A stretch of 48,056 nucleotides of DNA, taken from assembly GCA_944382045.1 (NCBI GenBank), contig CALWMT010000001.1, positions 1-48,056 on the forward strand, given 5' to 3'. The stretch is from an uncultured Enterocloster sp. GTDB taxonomy: Bacteria > Bacillota > Clostridia > Lachnospirales > Lachnospiraceae. Each line of letters starts with the position of its first letter. The first letter of the stretch is position 1. The notes below the pieces were generated by a model that was given only the letters and a program-made list of their open reading frames with translations, searched no databases and had not been told where the DNA came from. Of this stretch, positions 1 through 8,073 are shown one piece after another. The position numbers and the translations under genes were made by a program.

Positions 1-178
1 AAGGTATTTCGTTTCTTATGGGGTGTAGCAAAAACTATATAATGTATTGGGGGGTTACGTCTATTATAATAGCATAGACCTCCAAAAAAGTGTGCACAAA
101 CATCCATTTTTTTCGAATTTCTTTTTGAGCATTTTTCGGATACACCGCCAGTCCCCGCTTCACATCCCATGTCATATG

Positions 179-673
179 TCACAAAGAATCCGTCCCATTG
201 CCCAGGCGCACCGCCTGAGACAAGACCTCCAGCTTGTGAGTCTCTTCCCTTTCCGCCTCTCTCTGTCTTGCGGCACGGTTCTTTTGATGGAAATATTTGA
301 TAATATCCTTTCGAGTGATGATCCCAATAAAATACCTCTGGTCGTCCAGCACCGGGACAAAGTTTTGATTCAAGGCCTTGTCCAGCAGATCCTCCATATC
401 CGCGTCCGCCTTCACCGGCAGATTGTCGCACCGGCGTCGGATTGATGTGATGGGGATCTTCTCCGCCTCCCGCAGGTTCAGATCAAACTGATTTTTTATT
501 CCCCACAGCAGATCCCCCTCCGTCAGCGTGCCTATGTACCTGCCCTTTTTGCTGATAATAGGCACAGCGGAATATTTGTGATGCTCCATTTTCTCCAGAG
601 CCTGGCGCAGCGTGTCGTCCTCGCTGATGCAGGCCACCTCGCTCTTTGGCGTCAGAAAAAACAAAATATTCAT
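179..673 (-). CDS. Two-CBS-domain protein
   Basis: A 164-residue cytoplasmic protein made almost only of two CBS domains (about residues 8-58 and 78-130). Each ends in the usual G-x-(I/L)-T-x-x-D turn (GTLTEGD, GIITRKD). CBS pairs bind adenosine nucleotides and sense energy or ligand state; no catalytic domain is attached, so the partner is unknown. I start at 673, not at an upstream in-frame codon (730), because AAGGAG lies at the right distance before this ATG and the family homology begins here. The basic, glutamate-rich tail (about 130-164) has no recognisable domain. The gene appears monocistronic. The assignment to the CBS family is firm; the biological role is not known. Confidence 0.85.
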   Translation of the reverse strand: MNILFFLTPKSEVACISEDDTLRQALEKMEHHKYSAVPIISKKGRYIGTLTEGDLLWGIKNQFDLNLREAEKIPITSIRRRCDNLPVKADADMEDLLDKALNQNFVPVLDDQRYFIGIITRKDIIKYFHQKNRAARQREAEREETHKLEVLSQAVRLGNGTDSL

Positions 674-850
674 ATGTGCCGCTCCTTTTTCCTTAATCCG
701 TTCCGGCCGCTCCCAGAGGGAGCGTGCCATATTAATTATAGTATAGAACGGCGCTCTGAACCGCTTATGAACAATTTCTTATGAAAATGTGAAGTTTATT
801 AAATTTCTAACAATCCTCCCGCCTCTTCTTTGGTCACAGCGCTGCGCCCC

Positions 851-1852
851 TTACATTTTCAGAACAGACTCCCATACCTCATCGACGACAGGGATGCCCT
901 TCTCCTTATTCTCCCGGATATTCTTGAGCTCCAGCTCGCCGGGATAATAGATCTCCCCGCCCTCCTCAATCGGCTGGGAGGATTTTACATCCGCCAGAAT
1001 CTCATCCACGATCGCGTCCGTCTCCTCCACCGTATTGAACTTAGACGGATCGATGGCGATCATGATCTGCGTCAGCCCCACCTCATCGCCGAAGGTTCCG
1101 ATCCTGCTCACAGAATTCCCATTGGTCAGCACAGTGGCGATCAGGTCCAGAACAATGGAGAGGCCGCTTCCCTTCCAATAGCCCATAGGCAGCACCCGCC
1201 AGGTCTTCTCGATCTCCGCTGGATCCGTGGTCAGATTGCCCTTGGTGTCGTATCCGCCCGGCACGGGAAGCTGCCTTCCGTTTAAGCGGCAGTCCTCGAT
1301 CTTGCCGTAGGAGAACTGGGATACCGCGCAGTCGATCATCGCGTGCTCCCCGTTGGATCTGGGCACCGCCATGATCAGAGGATTATTTCCAATCTTGCGG
1401 TTTAATCCGCCCCAGGCAGGCATATTGGGCATGGTGTTGGACCAGCAGATGCCGATGCAGCCATTGTCCGCCGCCAGCCAGCCGTAGGTGCCGCCCCGCA
1501 TCCAGTGGTTGTTGTTTCCAAGGGCCACACAGCCGATTCCGTACTCCTTTGCCAGCTCGCAGGCCCGGTCCATCGCCCTCTTGGCATTTAAGGGGCCAAA
1601 GCCCCGATGGCCATCCCAGCGCTCCATGGCGCCCATCTGCATCTGGCACGCGGCCCTGGCATTCGGATCAATCTCCCCCTTCTCCAGATAGCTCACCACC
1701 CTGGGGAAACGGTTTAAGCCATGGGAATACACGCCAGCCAGGCTGTTCTGGGCAAAAATCACTGCTGCGCTCTCGGCATCCTCCGCCCCAAATCCCTTTT
1801 TCTCCAGAACCCTCGCAAACTCCTTTACCATCACGTCATACGAAACCCTCAT
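851..1852 (-). CDS. dlgD: YiaK/DlgD-type 2,3-diketo-L-gulonate reductase (Ldh_2 family)
   Basis: A 333-residue member of the type-2 malate/L-lactate dehydrogenase family. It has the length and motif order of E. coli YiaK (2,3-diketo-L-gulonate reductase, NADH-dependent): GVYSHGLNRFPR with H44 at the position of the proposed catalytic histidine, the NNNHWMRGG segment near residue 113, IGNNPL, and the LPMGYWKGSG block. The expected reaction is reduction of a 2-keto sugar acid to a 3-keto-L-gulonate-type product in ascorbate/ketogulonate catabolism. A malate, ureidoglycolate or lactate substrate cannot be excluded. None of the other yia/ula pathway genes are in the window. It has its own promoter with an operator over the start site, and the LacI gene next to it is probably its repressor. 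Confidence 0.8.
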   Translation of the reverse strand: MRVSYDVMVKEFARVLEKKGFGAEDAESAAVIFAQNSLAGVYSHGLNRFPRVVSYLEKGEIDPNARAACQMQMGAMERWDGHRGFGPLNAKRAMDRACELAKEYGIGCVALGNNNHWMRGGTYGWLAADNGCIGICWSNTMPNMPAWGGLNRKIGNNPLIMAVPRSNGEHAMIDCAVSQFSYGKIEDCRLNGRQLPVPGGYDTKGNLTTDPAEIEKTWRVLPMGYWKGSGLSIVLDLIATVLTNGNSVSRIGTFGDEVGLTQIMIAIDPSKFNTVEETDAIVDEILADVKSSQPIEEGGEIYYPGELELKNIRENKEKGIPVVDEVWESVLKM

Positions 1853-1896
1853 TTTTCTTCTCCCTTCTTTATTGTGAAAATTTTTTGAAAATATTA

Positions 1897-1910
1897 TAAA
1901 AGCGCTTTCT
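1897..1910. promoter_or_regulatory. LacI-family (or cre-like) operator over dlgD start site
   Basis: A near-perfect palindrome around AAAGCGCTTT, directly downstream of the dlgD -10 box, so a bound repressor would cover the transcription start. The same 14-mer occurs at 2042 and, with one core change, at 3171. The core is typical of LacI-family operators and also resembles a CcpA cre site. Confidence 0.7.
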
Positions 1911-1918
1911 TAGTTTTC

Positions 1919-1946
1919 ATTATAGTGGGTCAGCTGGAAAAGTCAA
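1919..1946 (-). promoter_or_regulatory. Sigma-A promoter of dlgD
   Basis: On the minus strand TTGACT (1946-1941), a 16-base spacer and a perfect TATAAT (1924-1919). The palindromic operator at 1897-1910 follows immediately. Confidence 0.75.
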
Positions 1947-2041
1947 TATATATCGTGTATTTTCCTTCATTTTTTGTGCCTTTTAAAAAATACCTGCTTA
2001 TTTTTGGATGGTTATATACGTATCAATTTTTTCACTTTATA

Positions 2042-2055
2042 TGAAAGCGCTTTTA
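2042..2055. promoter_or_regulatory. Upstream auxiliary LacI-type operator
   Basis: TGAAAGCGCTTTTA is almost identical to the dlgD operator read on the other strand. Its centre is 145 bp from that operator, upstream of the promoter, a distance compatible with DNA looping between two repressor dimers. Confidence 0.6.
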
Positions 2056-2065
2056 TTTAACTGCA

Positions 2066-2106
2066 AAAAAAGACCCGCCAGACCGAAAGGAGGTCCAGCG
2101 GGCTGT
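2066..2106 (-). terminator. Intrinsic terminator of the LacI gene
   Basis: On the minus strand an 11-bp stem (CCCGCTGGACC with GGTCTGGCGGG, two wobble pairs) is followed by TCTTTTTTT, just past the lacI-type stop codon. Confidence 0.8.
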
Positions 2107-2153
2107 CCCACAGCGTATTCTATTGTTTCCGCCAAGCTCCCCGGAGCTGTCCG

Positions 2154-3143
2154 TTACGTCGTCTGTCCCTGTACCAGCTCCGGCTGAATGGTGCAGGAGG
2201 AATAGGCATCCGTCTTTTCAATCAGGCTGGTTAAAAGCTGAACGCTGAGCATGGCCACCAGCTCCGGCTTATTGTCAATTGTGGTGAGCTGGGGCTCGCA
2301 GATCCGGGCATACTCCGAATTATTGTATCCGGTGACCGCCACATCCTCCGGCACACGCAGCCCGGCTCTCAGAAGGGCCTTTACCGCCCCTGCAGCCGTG
2401 ATATCCTCCCCGCAGACCAGTGCGGTAAAGGGCCTTTTGCTGTGAAGCAGCTTCTCCACTGCCCGCATGCCTCCCGCAAGGCTCATCTCTGTCTCCAGCA
2501 CACGGCGCCTGGCAGCCTCCAGGCCCTCCTGCCGCATACCGTTCAGGAATCCTTTGCATTTCAATTCAGCGCTGGCCGTATTCATATCCTTCAGGTAGTA
2601 GATCTCCTTATGTCCCTTCTCCGCCAGATGCCGCACCGCAAGCGATACCCCGTACTGGTCGTCCACCAGCACGGAGTAGGAATTGGGCAGATCCAGCCTT
2701 CCGTTGGCCAATACCAGAGGCGTCGTCCTAAGAAGCGCCTCAATCTCCGGCGTCCGGCAGAGGGTATTGAAAATAGAACCAACCAAAACCAGGCCATCTG
2801 CCTTCTTCTCCACTGCCGTCCGCAGGTACTTCTCCGTCTCCGGCAGCTCTCCGCCCGTATTGCACAGTGTCACCTCGTACCCCCGGCGGCTGAATTCCCT
2901 CTCAATGGTATACGCCTGCCTGGCATATTGCGGCACTCGGATGTCCACCGTCAAAACCGCCACAGTCCGCATGGACTTGCTCACCATTCCCCTGGCGATG
3001 GCGCTGGGGGTATAGTTGTGCTTCTGCAGGATCTCCATCACGTTTTTTCTTGTATTTTCATTCACATTTCCCTTGTCGTTCAGGACACGGGATACCGTGG
3101 AAATCGATACGCCCGCCTCTCTTGCGATGTCATAAATATTCAT
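2154..3143 (-). CDS. LacI-family transcriptional regulator
   Basis: A 329-residue repressor with the LacI layout: N-terminal helix-turn-helix (IYDIAREAGVSISTVSRVLN, residues 3-22), hinge helix region to about residue 60, then a periplasmic-binding-protein-like effector domain. The effector is probably a sugar or sugar acid, judged by the adjacent DlgD-type dehydrogenase. Its promoter carries the same operator found twice upstream of dlgD, so it probably represses itself and dlgD. It has its own promoter and terminator and is not cotranscribed with the SpoIIQ/SpoIID genes upstream. Confidence 0.9.
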   Translation of the reverse strand: MNIYDIAREAGVSISTVSRVLNDKGNVNENTRKNVMEILQKHNYTPSAIARGMVSKSMRTVAVLTVDIRVPQYARQAYTIEREFSRRGYEVTLCNTGGELPETEKYLRTAVEKKADGLVLVGSIFNTLCRTPEIEALLRTTPLVLANGRLDLPNSYSVLVDDQYGVSLAVRHLAEKGHKEIYYLKDMNTASAELKCKGFLNGMRQEGLEAARRRVLETEMSLAGGMRAVEKLLHSKRPFTALVCGEDITAAGAVKALLRAGLRVPEDVAVTGYNNSEYARICEPQLTTIDNKPELVAMLSVQLLTSLIEKTDAYSSCTIQPELVQGQTT

Positions 3144-3170
3144 GCTTATCCTCTTTTCGCGCTTTCCTTA

Positions 3171-3184
3171 TGAAAGTGCTTTCT
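3171..3184. promoter_or_regulatory. LacI-type operator at the regulator's own promoter
   Basis: TGAAAGTGCTTTCT, one core base different from the operators at 1897 and 2042, placed just downstream of the -10 box of the LacI gene. This is the usual position for autorepression. Confidence 0.65.
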
Positions 3185-3188
3185 TAAA

Positions 3189-3217
3189 AGATAAGCCCTC
3201 CGCGTCCTGATTGTCAA
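3189..3217 (-). promoter_or_regulatory. Sigma-A promoter of the LacI gene
   Basis: On the minus strand TTGACA (3217-3212), a 17-base spacer, TTATCT (3194-3189), followed at once by the operator. Confidence 0.7.
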
Positions 3218-3250
3218 GGGGATTTTCATCCTCTAGTCAGCTTCCTTCCC

Positions 3251-4006
3251 TCACTCCATATAATCCAGTGGGTCCACCGCCTCTCCCTGGTGCTTCATCT
3301 CCAGGAACACATTCACTCCCTCCACGGAGTAATACTTGGTGGGCTCCGCCACATACCCCAGGATCTGTCCCTGCGTTAGGTACTCCCCCTGAACCGCAGT
3401 AATTTCCTTGAGCTGGCCGCAGGTAACGGTGTAGTCATTTCCCAGATCCATAACCACATAGCTTCCAATCTCCTCGTTGGCACCCACCTCCAGAACTCTG
3501 GCGTTGGCAGGGGCCTCCACCGGCGTGCTCACATCAGACTGAATCACAATGCCGGGATTGCACTTGTACTGATCCAGGGTCGGAAAATAGATGGTTTTGT
3601 CCATACTGTAGTCCAGAAGCACATTGCCGCGCACCGGCCAGAGCATTCGGCTGTCCGCTGTGAAATCCAGCACCAGAGCCTGGGCTGCGCTTCCCCCGGC
3701 ACCGGCCTCCGCTGCCAGATCATCCTCCCGGTTGGGATTTGCGGCCGCTGCCCTCTGCGTCTCCTCGGCCGCAGATGTATTCTCCCCGCGGTCCGCAGTC
3801 ACAGCTCCTCTGTTTTCTTCCTTTGTCTCCTCAGCAATTAATTCCTGCTGCGGCATCTCCAGGTACGGATTCGTCTCCGCTCCTCTTCCTCTTTGTACGG
3901 TAATGATTCCTGCTGCGGCTACCAGAGTCAGCAGGCCTAAAACTAGTACGACAAGAAACAGCTTATCCTTGAACATCTGATTTACTTTGTCTCTCACGTT
4001 TATCAC
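3251..4006 (-). CDS. spoIIQ: SpoIIQ-like degenerate M23 (LytM) domain protein
   Basis: A 251-residue membrane-anchored protein: short cytoplasmic N-terminus, one transmembrane segment (about 17-37), a low-complexity Ala/Glu/Asn linker (about 42-110) and a LytM/M23 domain (about 125-248). It lies 31 bp after spoIID in the same direction, the usual spoIID-spoIIQ order of clostridia. SpoIIQ forms the forespore side of the engulfment zipper and feeding-tube complex. The zinc ligands of active M23 enzymes are absent: the H-x3-D positions read N150 and V154, and the H-x-H positions read N232 and F234. A structural rather than enzymatic role is therefore likely. The symbol is given from position and architecture; sequence identity to B. 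subtilis SpoIIQ is expected to be low. Confidence 0.75.
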   Translation of the reverse strand: MINVRDKVNQMFKDKLFLVVLVLGLLTLVAAAGIITVQRGRGAETNPYLEMPQQELIAEETKEENRGAVTADRGENTSAAEETQRAAAANPNREDDLAAEAGAGGSAAQALVLDFTADSRMLWPVRGNVLLDYSMDKTIYFPTLDQYKCNPGIVIQSDVSTPVEAPANARVLEVGANEEIGSYVVMDLGNDYTVTCGQLKEITAVQGEYLTQGQILGYVAEPTKYYSVEGVNVFLEMKHQGEAVDPLDYME

Positions 4007-4037
4007 CTCGGTACTATTCTTACCAAACCAAGGCTCC

Positions 4038-4985
4038 TTATTCAGAAATCACGATGTTTTTATAAAAATATCCGAGGATGTCATCCGCCGTCCAGCCGTC
4101 CTTTGCCTTCTCATTTGCCGTGTACTGGCTGAGGCCATATCCATGCCCCTTTCCCTTTACCGTGAACCGAAGGCCCTCCTCCGACGCTCCCGCAAAAAAG
4201 CAGGAGGAGGAAAGTCCAAGCGCGTACTGGATTTCCTCCCCTGTAAATACAAAGCCTCCTATTTGTATTTCCTCTACATATCCGGCCGGATCCCTGGATA
4301 TAATCTGAATTCCTTCCGGAAGCTCCTGCGGCGCTATCTGCCGCGGGCCCGTATCCCCCTCTGGGATGGAATTTATGGCTGCCGCCGCCTCCTCATAAGA
4401 AAAGCTCCTTGTCTCTTCAAAGTCCGCTGCCTCCATATCCTCCGGACAGTCCACATTCTGAAAATAGGGGTGAAGAAAATCCCCGCTTCTCGTCATTCCT
4501 GAGGACAGCCTGAAAAACATCGGATCGATCAGCTCTCCCTCATAGGTGAGCACCCTTCCCTCGGTGGCCCTTACTGCCTCCTCCACCTTCTCAAAATAGG
4601 CGGGGAACGCCGCAGTCCCCCACATTTCCTTTAACTGCTTTTCCTCGGGATAGTCAAGATCCAGGGCAGCCTCCGCAATCTCTGATGTCCCGGCAGCCTC
4701 CATCTGGCGGCGTATGTAGGTTCGGGCAATGATTGCCTGCGCCTTCAAGGCCTCCGCCTCATAATCTGCCGGAATCTGCATGGCAGCCACGCCCGTCAGG
4801 TAGTCCTCCATATCCATGTAATAGGAGCCCTCTCCCCGTTCCAGCCAGACACTATATTTTCCAGCCTCCAATTGCTGCTGTTCATAAAAGGCCTCCTCTC
4901 CCCGGACCGTGCCTGTCCATGCCATAGTCCCCAGATAAGGCCCCGCCGCTAGGGCCGCGGCCGCCCACAAAAAACGCCGGTTCAT
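4038..4985 (-). CDS. spoIID: Stage II sporulation protein D (SpoIID/LytB domain)
   Basis: A 315-residue protein with an N-terminal membrane segment or uncleaved signal (residues 3-24) and the SpoIID domain: MEDYLTGVAAMQIP followed by EALKAQAIIARTYI near residues 58-91, and a GHGYGLSQY motif near the C-terminus. SpoIID is the lytic transglycosylase of the DMP engulfment machine. I use the ATG at 4985 because GTGGAG precedes it and the signal segment starts here; a longer frame to 5144 overlaps the end of the M32 gene region and has no family match. In active SpoIID the GVVAAEMP motif supplies the catalytic glutamate; here that position reads Q70. A sigma-E-type promoter lies 54 bp upstream. 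Confidence 0.85.
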   Translation of the reverse strand: MNRRFLWAAAALAAGPYLGTMAWTGTVRGEEAFYEQQQLEAGKYSVWLERGEGSYYMDMEDYLTGVAAMQIPADYEAEALKAQAIIARTYIRRQMEAAGTSEIAEAALDLDYPEEKQLKEMWGTAAFPAYFEKVEEAVRATEGRVLTYEGELIDPMFFRLSSGMTRSGDFLHPYFQNVDCPEDMEAADFEETRSFSYEEAAAAINSIPEGDTGPRQIAPQELPEGIQIISRDPAGYVEEIQIGGFVFTGEEIQYALGLSSSCFFAGASEEGLRFTVKGKGHGYGLSQYTANEKAKDGWTADDILGYFYKNIVISE

Positions 4986-5038
4986 CGCTCTCCACCCCGC
5001 CTTCCGCTCCCAGCCAATAGAAAAAATATGCTGGTAAG

Positions 5039-5065
5039 AGTATATGCAGGGCGGAGGGGAAGTAT
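5039..5065 (-). promoter_or_regulatory. Sigma-E-type promoter of spoIID-spoIIQ
   Basis: On the minus strand ATA (5065-5063), 16 bases, then CATATACT (5046-5039). This fits the mother-cell sigma-E consensus (ATA, 16-18 bp, cATAcanT) at six of seven defined positions counting only the -10, and agrees with the expected expression of spoIID. Confidence 0.6.
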
Positions 5066-5098
5066 GTGCAGCGAATGCATTCCTTCTGCGCGGCGCAC

Positions 5099-6595
5099 TC
5101 ACCTCACCCGATAAATCTCCCCATACTTTTCCTTCAGATACCACACATAATAATCTGGATTAAAATCCTCCCCCGTCATGTCTATAAGCAGCTGGCGGCT
5201 GGTCCTAATCCTTCCATACTGGTGGATGTGCTCCCGCAGGTATTCCCGGATGACCCCCAGCTCCCCGCGCTCCAGAAGGCCGTCAAAGTCCATCGCCTTT
5301 CGCATGTGGAAATAAATCTGTGCCCCAAAGGCGCTTCCCAGGGCGTAGGAGGGGAAGTAGCCGAAGGATCCCTGGGCCCAGTGAATATCCTGGAGAGCTC
5401 CCTCCCCGTCATGAGAGGGCCGAAGTCCCAGATATTCCTCATATTTATCCGCCCACACCCGGGGGATATCCCGCACATCCATATCCTCCTCTATCAAGAG
5501 CTTCTCTATCTCATAGCGGATCAGCACGTGAAGGCTGTAGGTGAGCTCGTCAGCCTCCGTGCGGATAAGACCGGGCTCCACCTTATTCACTGCAGCCACA
5601 AACGCCTCCCGGGGGATCTCCCCCAGCTCGTCAGGAAACAGGGCCCGAAGCTTCTCATAAATGGGGATCCAGAAGGCAGAGCTGCGCCCAATTATATTTT
5701 CAAAGAATCGGGACTGGGACTCATGCATGCCCATGCTGGCTCCCTGGCCTGCCGGTGTCAGCGTCAGATCGTCCCGGATGCCCATTTCGTAAATCCCGTG
5801 CCCTGCCTCGTGGATCACGGAAAACAGGGAGCTGTCCACCCGATCTGTATAGTGGGTGGTAATCCGCACGTCCCTGTTGTGCAGGTTGGTGGTAAATGGA
5901 TGGGCGCTGACCCCGAGCACGCCCTTTTCAAAGTCAAAGCCCACATACTCCGCAAGGAACCTGGCCAGCCGCTCCTGCTTATCCGCCGGGTAATCGCCTC
6001 TGAGAAAGCTGTCGTCGATCCGGCGTCCCTTCTCCCGTATCTTCTGCAAAAGCGGTGTCAGCTCTGTCCTTATCTCCCCGAAAAATACATCCAGATTTTT
6101 CATGGAGAAGCCCTTTTCATACTCGTCCAGCATCACATCGTAGAGGGCTTCCCCCTCCTTTGCCCGGTATGCGGCAAATTTCTTCTGGTATTGTATAATG
6201 GAAGCGAGAGCAGGCGCAAACGCCATGAAATTCCTATCCCTCTTGGCCTGCGCCCAGACAGCGCCGGCCTGCGCCGTCAGGCGGGCAAATGCCTGGTACT
6301 CCTCCCGGGGAATGCATTTGATCCGTTCGAGCTCCTCCGCAAGCTCCCGAACATTGGCGGACTCTGCCTCCGTAAGCTCCCCGTCCTCCTCCTGGCACGC
6401 GGCCAGGCAGGCAGCAAATTCCGTTCCCGTAATAATTGAAAAATATTCCCCGGAAAGGCTTCCGATAACCTCCGCAGTCAGCGCTCCCGCCTGGCGGGGC
6501 GCAAGTGTCTCATTGTCCCACTCAAACAGGGTCATGGCGGTCCTTATAGCCATCGCTCTGTCCATATATTCCTTTAACGCGTCGTATGCCCGCAT
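5099..6595 (-). CDS. M32-family metallocarboxypeptidase (Taq carboxypeptidase type)
   Basis: A 498-residue cytoplasmic zinc carboxypeptidase of full family length. The zinc motif is HEAGH (H262, E263, H266), preceded by the family block HPFTTNLHNRDVRITTHY (about 232-249). A second conserved stretch, ESQSRFFEN, follows near residue 300. It removes C-terminal amino acids from peptides. No signal peptide is visible. The start at 6595 has AAGGAG in front. The gene has its own sigma-A promoter and is divergent from the isoaspartyl dipeptidase gene, so both could serve intracellular peptide turnover. Confidence 0.92.
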   Translation of the reverse strand: MRAYDALKEYMDRAMAIRTAMTLFEWDNETLAPRQAGALTAEVIGSLSGEYFSIITGTEFAACLAACQEEDGELTEAESANVRELAEELERIKCIPREEYQAFARLTAQAGAVWAQAKRDRNFMAFAPALASIIQYQKKFAAYRAKEGEALYDVMLDEYEKGFSMKNLDVFFGEIRTELTPLLQKIREKGRRIDDSFLRGDYPADKQERLARFLAEYVGFDFEKGVLGVSAHPFTTNLHNRDVRITTHYTDRVDSSLFSVIHEAGHGIYEMGIRDDLTLTPAGQGASMGMHESQSRFFENIIGRSSAFWIPIYEKLRALFPDELGEIPREAFVAAVNKVEPGLIRTEADELTYSLHVLIRYEIEKLLIEEDMDVRDIPRVWADKYEEYLGLRPSHDGEGALQDIHWAQGSFGYFPSYALGSAFGAQIYFHMRKAMDFDGLLERGELGVIREYLREHIHQYGRIRTSRQLLIDMTGEDFNPDYYVWYLKEKYGEIYRVR

Positions 6596-6650
6596 TGCTC
6601 ATTTCTCCTTTCATCGGCCCCCCTATTGTGCCCCAAAATGTCTCCCGTGA

Positions 6651-6679
6651 ATCATACCACAAAATGCCTTTTCTTCCAA
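6651..6679 (-). promoter_or_regulatory. Sigma-A promoter of the M32 peptidase gene
   Basis: On the minus strand TTGGAA (6679-6674), 17 bases, TATGAT (6656-6651). Confidence 0.6.
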
Positions 6680-6716
6680 GTAAGAGCACAGCCGAAAGAG
6701 CCTACAAACCTTTTTG

Positions 6717-6745
6717 TTGTTTCCGTCATTTTATTGTGCTATAAT
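6717..6745 (+). promoter_or_regulatory. Extended -10 promoter of iadA
   Basis: TTGTTT (6717-6722), 17 bases, TATAAT (6740-6745) with TGC directly before it (extended -10). Confidence 0.65.
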
Positions 6746-6785
6746 GCTAAACAGAACGCTAATTGAGAAAGGCAGGTATAAGATT

Positions 6786-7958
6786 ATGGATCTGCTCCTT
6801 ATTAAAAACGCAGATGTTTATGCCCCCAAGCATCTTGGGCGGCAGGATGTGCTTATTAATGGCGGGAAGATTGTAAGGATAGGGACCGATCTGGAGACTT
6901 CCTACGGCTCTCTCTCCGTGGAGGTGGTGGACGCCTCCGGCCTGGTGATGACGCCGGGCTTCGTGGATCAGCACGTGCATGTGATAGGCGCAGGCGGTGA
7001 GGCCGGCTATTTCAGCCGCACACCGGAGATGCGGATCTCCCAGATTGTGCCCCACGGCATCACCACCATCGTAGGCCTCCACGGAACGGACGGCACCGCG
7101 CGCAACATCGAGGCTCTCTACGCCAAGGTCTGTTCTCTGGAGCAGGAGGGAATTACCGCCCGAATGCTCACCGGATCCTTTGAGATGCCCTCTGCCACTC
7201 TTGCAGGCTCTGTACGGAGGGATATTCTCTTTGTGGACAAGGTAATCGGCGCAAAGACCGCCATCTCCGACCGCCGCTCCTCCCAGCCCACCCGGGCAGA
7301 GATTGAGCATCTTGTGGCGGAGGCCTACACCGCCGGGCTGGTAAGCGGCAAGCGTGGATACACCCACATACATATGGGAAATGGAAAGCGACGTCTCTCC
7401 ATGCTCATGGATATTATCCGGGAGACAGAGCTTCCGCCTTACCTGATGATACCCACCCACATCAATCGGGATGAGGGACTGTTTGCCCAGTCCATTGAAT
7501 TTGCAAAGCTGGGCGGTATTGTGGATATCACCTCCGGCATAGCCCCGGAATATGGCTTTGAGGGCACGATCAAGCCGAGCAAGGCCATCCGGCGCCTCCT
7601 TGAGGCCGGCGTAGATGTCCGTCAGATCACCATGAGCTCCGATGCCAACGGATGCATGGCCGTCTATGACAGCCAGGGCAATTATGCGGGACTCTGCGTT
7701 ACCACAGTGGAGACCATTCACAAGGAATTCTGCTGCCTGGTAAAGGAGGAGTCCATTCCCATGGAGACCGCGCTGCAGTTCATCACCACAAGCCCGGCAG
7801 CAGCTATCGGTATGTATCCCCAGAAGGGACAGCTGGCTGTGGGCGCGGACGCAGATCTGGTTCTCATGGATTCAGATCTCTCCATCCGCAAGGTTTACGC
7901 CATGGGGCGCCTTGCTGCAGAGGATGGCGTATCGATCCTAAAGGGGGCCTTCGAATAA
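6786..7958 (+). CDS. iadA: Isoaspartyl (beta-aspartyl) dipeptidase
   Basis: A 390-residue amidohydrolase with the length of E. coli IadA. The first metal site is DQHVHV (H63, H65), followed by the family sequence GAGGEAGYFSRTPE. The bridging carboxylated lysine is probably K157 in AKTAISDRRS, matching the E. coli VKCAISDHRS segment. The later metal-binding part includes the THINRDEGLF stretch. It hydrolyses beta-aspartyl dipeptides formed from damaged proteins and releases aspartate. The start at 6786 is chosen over 6714 because the earlier codon overlaps the promoter and the family N-terminus begins at MDLLLIKNAD. It is 115 bp upstream of the yfcC-type carrier on the same strand and may be cotranscribed with it. 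Confidence 0.9.
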   Translation: MDLLLIKNADVYAPKHLGRQDVLINGGKIVRIGTDLETSYGSLSVEVVDASGLVMTPGFVDQHVHVIGAGGEAGYFSRTPEMRISQIVPHGITTIVGLHGTDGTARNIEALYAKVCSLEQEGITARMLTGSFEMPSATLAGSVRRDILFVDKVIGAKTAISDRRSSQPTRAEIEHLVAEAYTAGLVSGKRGYTHIHMGNGKRRLSMLMDIIRETELPPYLMIPTHINRDEGLFAQSIEFAKLGGIVDITSGIAPEYGFEGTIKPSKAIRRLLEAGVDVRQITMSSDANGCMAVYDSQGNYAGLCVTTVETIHKEFCCLVKEESIPMETALQFITTSPAAAIGMYPQKGQLAVGADADLVLMDSDLSIRKVYAMGRLAAEDGVSILKGAFE

Positions 7959-7986
7959 GCTCCCCGGCAGCTCTTCCACAACACAA

Positions 7987-8046
7987 GTAAACGTCCGGGA
8001 CAGCCCATTTCCCACATCTGTTTCTGTGCTGTCCCCCTCGGTTTAC
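7987..8046 (+). promoter_or_regulatory. Long two-part hairpin in the iadA-yfcC intergenic region
   Basis: An outer stem GTAAAC/GTTTAC (7987-7992 with 8041-8046) and an inner stem GGACAGC/GCTGTCC (7998-8004 with 8028-8034) would fold a 60-nt RNA ending about 16 nt before the Shine-Dalgarno of the carrier gene. No U-run follows directly, so it is more likely a regulatory or processing structure than a plain terminator. Confidence 0.5.
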
Positions 8047-8073
8047 CATAAAAAAAACCAAAGGAGCATGAGT

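Noticed and set aside
1897..2055. Pure CcpA cre sites
   Set aside because: The sequences fit a cre consensus, but the third copy sits at the promoter of the adjacent LacI gene, so I favour binding by that regulator. CcpA binding was not ruled out.
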